DNA of 8,619 bases from Candidatus Eiseniibacteriota bacterium. GTDB taxonomy: Bacteria; Joyebacterota; Joyebacteria; Joyebacterales; Joyebacteraceae. The DNA lies in contig DAOWCM010000079.1 in NCBI GenBank assembly GCA_030639555.1, positions 1 to 8,619 on the forward strand, written 5' to 3'. The notes beneath the pieces are model-generated. The model did no database searches. It was not told the DNA's origin and was given only the letters and a program-made list of their open reading frames with translations. Both the position numbers and the translations under genes were made by a program. This document shows, piece after piece, positions 5,945 through 8,619 of the stretch (the stretch's first letter is position 1; each line of letters starts with the position of its first letter).

Positions 5945-7894
5945 TCAGCGGCGGTCCCGCATCATCAGGAGCTTCTCGGTCCTCGTCGATCCGTTGACGG
6001 CAAGCCGGATGAAGTAGACACCGGCGGCCACGGGCCTACCGGTCTCGTCTGTCCCATCCCAAGTCGCAGTGTGCCGTCCCCGCTCGACGGACCCTCGGAC
6101 GAGAGTCCTCACGAGCTGCCCGCGCACAGTATGAACCGCGAGGTCCACGCGTCCACCGTCGTTCGGCAGGTCAAAGACAAGTATCGCGGCGCCGTGCGCC
6201 GGGTTCGGGAAGGGCGAGTGGAGCGCCAACCGAAAGAGCCCTTCGGTCGTCTCGCTGACGAGCCAGGGGCCGACCACCTCGGTGCCGCCGTCTGCCATCT
6301 CTGCCCTGAGTTCGTACCAGAACGTCGTCCCGGGCCAGACCGACCCATCCTCGAAGGCACCCGGGCTTTCGGGCGGCAGCGGCGTCTCGTTCAGCCCTAC
6401 GAAGGGGCCGCCGGGCCGCGTGGTTCTGAAGACGTCGAGTGAGACGATGCCGCTCTGCGAAGCAAGGACCCATCGCAGCAGGATGCTGCCGGACTCTGTC
6501 GTGGCGGCAGTGAGCGATCCTTCCACCGGAGTCACCTGTGTAACGTACTTGATGGTGGCGTAGTCGGCCCTCTGCGAGACCCCCCAGCTGTCACCGGTGA
6601 TGAACACCTCGCCGGCGGCATTGAGCGCAATGGCACGCGCCTCGTCCCGTCCGGCCCCCGGACCGTCGTAGAGCACCGCCCACTCGGTCACTCCGTACGC
6701 ATCGAAGCTGACGGTCATGTAGTCTCGCTGCGTGTAGTCGCCGAGCTTCTGGGCGAAGCCGGTGACGTACGTAGACCCATCGTCCGCAAGCGCGAGTCCG
6801 CGCAGGACGTCCATATCGGAGGCCGGCGAATCGTGCCGGGCCACCCAGACCTCCGCTCCATCCGGATCGTACTTGATCACTGTGTAGTCGGTGTTGGTCC
6901 CGTCCCCCTTGCTGTTCCCAGCCACGTACGCGTATCCGTCGCCGTCTACGACAATCCACCCGGCCGCGTCCGAGTTGTCACCCGGACCGTTGTATCGCGC
7001 CACCCAGAGTTCATTCCCGTCGCGGTCGTACCTGACCGTAGCGAAGTCGTTGGACTCCCATGTCTCACCGGTGCGGCTTCGTCCGGTGACGAGCACGTCG
7101 CCGCTTGAGTGGATCGCAACGCCGCCGGCAGAGTCCAGCACGTAGCCTGAATTCCCGTATCTGGCCGTCCAGAGCACATCGCCGCCGGCGTCGTACATGA
7201 TCGTGAAGTAATCGTACTGCGTGTCCACGTACGTGCTCTTGCCGGTGACGCAGACGCGGCCGTCGGGACTCAGGGCGATGGCCTCCGCTGTGTCGTACGA
7301 GCCAGCCGGACCGTCGTGGCGCGCAACCCAGAGCTCACTGCCGTCCGTGTCATACTTGATGGTCGCGTAGTCGAACTCCGTGCCGATGCCCTCGCTCTCT
7401 CCGGTGACGTAGACGTTCCCCTCACTGTCCAGGACCAGGTCGTTGGGCTCGTCGGTCTCACCGGCCGGTCCGTCGTACCTGGCAACCCACAGCTCGTTGC
7501 CGTCGGCATCGTACTTGACCGTGGCGATATCGTAGGCGTTGTTCACACCCCAGCTTACGCCGGTCACGTAGACGTTTCCCTCAGCGTCGACGGCTATGTA
7601 GCGCGCGGTGTCCCAGTGATCGCTGGGACCATCGTAGCGCGACGCCCACAGCTGGTTGCCGTCGGCGTCGTACTTCACTGTCATGTAGTTGAAGTCGGCG
7701 TACACCGCATCGTATCCGCTCGCGCCGGTCACGCAGATGTTTCCGGAGGCATCGATGGCGATGTCGTGGGCCTCATCCCGGACGTCCCCGGGCCCCTCGT
7801 ACCTCGCTATCCACTCCTCCATGACCTGGCCGGCAGCCGGTCCGGCAGGAAGGGCCAGTAGCATCAGGATGACGAACGTCTTCGCAAGTCGCAT
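5945..7894 (-). CDS. Exported SBBP-type beta-propeller repeat protein with Fn3-like domain and C-terminal sorting domain
   Basis: This is a 649-residue exported protein. A signal peptide (hydrophobic TFVILMLLALPAG, cleavage near AAG-Q) is followed by eight repeats of about 53 residues (about 26-450). Each has the pattern LWVARYDGP, then a helix-like linker, D-x-x-G-N-V-Y-V-T-G and D-Y-A-T-(I/V)-K-Y-D-x-D-G. This matches SBBP beta-propeller repeats (PF06739), common in large secreted bacterial proteins with no known enzyme activity. Residues about 455-550 look like a fibronectin-III-type domain (ILLRWVLASQSG, FWYELRAE). The last 90 residues are the sorting domain (SPFPNPAHG, TVRGQLVRTL, ATWDGTDETG, AAGVYFIRL, KLLMMRDRR). 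The sorting domain here has N-P-A in place of the usual N-P-F. The ATG has GGAGG seven bases upstream. No promoter was found in the 75-base gap before it. A terminator follows. Confidence 0.92.
   Translation of the reverse strand: MRLAKTFVILMLLALPAGPAAGQVMEEWIARYEGPGDVRDEAHDIAIDASGNICVTGASGYDAVYADFNYMTVKYDADGNQLWASRYDGPSDHWDTARYIAVDAEGNVYVTGVSWGVNNAYDIATVKYDADGNELWVARYDGPAGETDEPNDLVLDSEGNVYVTGESEGIGTEFDYATIKYDTDGSELWVARHDGPAGSYDTAEAIALSPDGRVCVTGKSTYVDTQYDYFTIMYDAGGDVLWTARYGNSGYVLDSAGGVAIHSSGDVLVTGRSRTGETWESNDFATVRYDRDGNELWVARYNGPGDNSDAAGWIVVDGDGYAYVAGNSKGDGTNTDYTVIKYDPDGAEVWVARHDSPASDMDVLRGLALADDGSTYVTGFAQKLGDYTQRDYMTVSFDAYGVTEWAVLYDGPGAGRDEARAIALNAAGEVFITGDSWGVSQRADYATIKYVTQVTPVEGSLTAATTESGSILLRWVLASQSGIVSLDVFRTTRPGGPFVGLNETPLPPESPGAFEDGSVWPGTTFWYELRAEMADGGTEVVGPWLVSETTEGLFRLALHSPFPNPAHGAAILVFDLPNDGGRVDLAVHTVRGQLVRTLVRGSVERGRHTATWDGTDETGRPVAAGVYFIRLAVNGSTRTEKLLMMRDRR
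6545..7819 (-). repeat. Eight SBBP-type propeller repeats (protein-level)
   Basis: Units of 47-56 residues start at the (L/V/E)-W-x-A-R-Y-D-G-P strand. Units 2, 3, 4 and 6 are the most alike. Unit 5 diverges (YGNSG replaces YDGP) and unit 7 lacks the K-Y-D match (SFDAYG). DNA identity between units is only local, for example around the codons for D-G-N-E-L-W-V-A-R. Confidence 0.85.
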
Positions 7895-7901
7895 GTTCGA
7901 A

Positions 7902-7906
7902 CCTCC
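7902..7906 (-). promoter_or_regulatory. Ribosome-binding site of the SBBP-repeat gene
   Basis: GGAGG lies seven bases before the ATG. Upstream bases can form a small CTCG-CGGA-CGAG stem next to it, which could partly occlude the site; this is weak. Confidence 0.65.
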
Positions 7907-7941
7907 TCTCGTCCGCGAGGAGTCCCCCTGATCCCGGACTG

Positions 7942-7969
7942 TGCGGAGCGGTCGGCCGACCGCTCCGCA
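7942..7969 (-). terminator. Perfect 28-bp palindrome immediately after the stop codon of the rightmost gene
   Basis: TGCGGAGCGGTCGG is followed directly by its exact reverse complement, and the first base lies next to the TGA stop (7972-7970). As RNA it would make a 12-bp, G-C-rich stem with a four-base GGCC loop. No T-run follows on either strand. It may act as a U-tract-less terminator or 3'-end protector between two genes. As DNA it could be a dimeric protein-binding site. Confidence 0.6.
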
Positions 7970-8619
7970 TCACTTCAAGAGGATCATCTTCGCGGTCAGC
8001 GTCTCGCCGCCGGCGTCCAGCCGGTAGAAGTACGCACCCGCGGCGACGGGCTGCCCGCGGTCGTCGCGCCCGTTCCAGCGGACGGCGTGCGGCCCCTCTC
8101 CCCTGTGCTCGTGGTCGATGAGCGTTCGCACGACGCGCCCCGACGCACTGTGAACAGTGAGGAGCACAGGCGCACTCCCGGGCAGTTCGTAGTGGATGAC
8201 CGTGCTGGGTCCGAACGGGTTGGGAGCGTTCGGTCGCAGGGCGAGGCCGGACCGTCTGCTCGGGTCGTCCGACGCCACGACCGTGTCCCCGCACCACAGG
8301 TAGCTGGCCGAGAAGTCATCGATCGCCGCCTCAACGAGCGAGCCGCCGAGAAGGTCCGCTACCTGCACGCGCACGCGCACCCGGTCGGTGAGCGCGACGT
8401 GCCCGCTCACGAGGATCGTCTTCCTGTGCCAGCCCTCGGGGAGCGGAGCTCTGGGACCCGTGGTGTCGGCGGCTGTCCAGCTGCCGCCGCCGTCGTCGGA
8501 CAGGTATGTGCTAAAGTAGTCACCGTTCGGGTTGTCACCGTGGTCATTGCGGTACCAGAACGCGAACTCCACCACGGCCTCGGCCCCCGCACTCAGGTCG
8601 ATGTCCGGTGACGTCAGCC
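7970..8619 (-). CDS. C-terminal part of a secreted protein: beta-jelly-roll module plus sorting domain; 5' end outside window
   Basis: About 216 residues are visible and the frame is open to the right edge, so the start and any catalytic domain are missing. The first part (SPDIDLSAGAEAVVEFAFWY, then SDDGGGSWTAAD, then SLVEAAIDDFSASYLWC) is a jelly-roll-type module. From general knowledge, such modules occur near the C-terminus of exported peptidases, such as M14 carboxypeptidases or immune-inhibitor-A-like proteins, and other secreted proteins of FCB-type bacteria. The final 85 residues are the sorting domain shared with its neighbours (NAPNPFGPS, SASGRVVRTL, VRWNGRDDRG, AAGAYFYRL, KMILLK). 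The gene ends at a TGA directly followed by the 28-bp palindrome. The enzyme class of the whole protein cannot be decided here. Confidence 0.88.
   Translation of the reverse strand, partial: LTSPDIDLSAGAEAVVEFAFWYRNDHGDNPNGDYFSTYLSDDGGGSWTAADTTGPRAPLPEGWHRKTILVSGHVALTDRVRVRVQVADLLGGSLVEAAIDDFSASYLWCGDTVVASDDPSRRSGLALRPNAPNPFGPSTVIHYELPGSAPVLLTVHSASGRVVRTLIDHEHRGEGPHAVRWNGRDDRGQPVAAGAYFYRLDAGGETLTAKMILLK

Noticed and set aside
5651..6442. Plus-strand open frame (263 codons) across the mini-ORF and the 3' end of the SBBP gene
   Set aside because: It runs through a terminator hairpin and antisense to a well-supported gene, with no recognisable protein features.
7895..7941. Promoter for the SBBP-repeat gene
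   Set aside because: No -35/-10 pair with plausible spacing could be seen in the gap; the small stem near the ribosome-binding site is too weak to call regulatory.

Overview
The window is GC-rich DNA from what looks like a Gram-negative bacterium. Every convincing gene lies on the minus strand, so transcription runs from the right edge to the left. Four of the five large genes end in the same roughly 85-residue module: an N-P-(F/A) turn, a FlgD-Ig-like beta fold with S-G-R-x-V-R and W-(D/N)-G motifs, A/S-G-(V/A)-Y, and a final basic K-(L/M)-(L/V/I) strand. This resembles type IX secretion sorting domains (TIGR04183 / PF13860 type). Together with LVIVD, SBBP and FG-GAP repeat proteins, it suggests an uncultured lineage of the FCB group (for example Eisenbacteria, Krumholzibacteriota, Latescibacterota or Zixibacteria relatives). 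The taxonomy is inference. TGA is the stop codon of four of the genes here, so the standard code applies.

Layout in the direction of transcription. (1) 8619-7970: C-terminal part of a secreted protein with a beta-jelly-roll module and sorting tail, ending at a perfect 28-bp palindrome. (2) 7894-5945: an exported 649-residue beta-propeller protein with eight SBBP-like repeats, an Fn3-like domain and a sorting tail, followed by two hairpins, one a good intrinsic terminator. (3) 5712-5641: a previously unlisted 23-codon, very basic mini-ORF with an AAGGAG ribosome-binding site, followed by a strong hairpin. (4) 5413-3497: an exported PHP-type metallohydrolase of the CehA/McbA type with a sorting tail. 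(5) 3308-750: an exported protein with fourteen LVIVD repeats, a beta module and a sorting tail, driven by a near-consensus sigma-70 promoter. (6) 641 to beyond position 1: an exported FG-GAP/VCBS repeat protein interrupted by an in-frame TGA.

The genes share an export and surface-display theme, not an obvious metabolic pathway. Most are separated by hairpins, and at least one has its own promoter, so this looks like a run of separately expressed surface or secreted proteins and not a single tight operon. No rRNA, tRNA, CRISPR, transposase or integrase was seen.

The points most worth a second look are the in-frame TGA followed by a hairpin that fits the general geometry of a bacterial SECIS element, the basic mini-ORF plus hairpin in the leader of the metallohydrolase gene, and the 28-bp palindrome abutting a stop codon.
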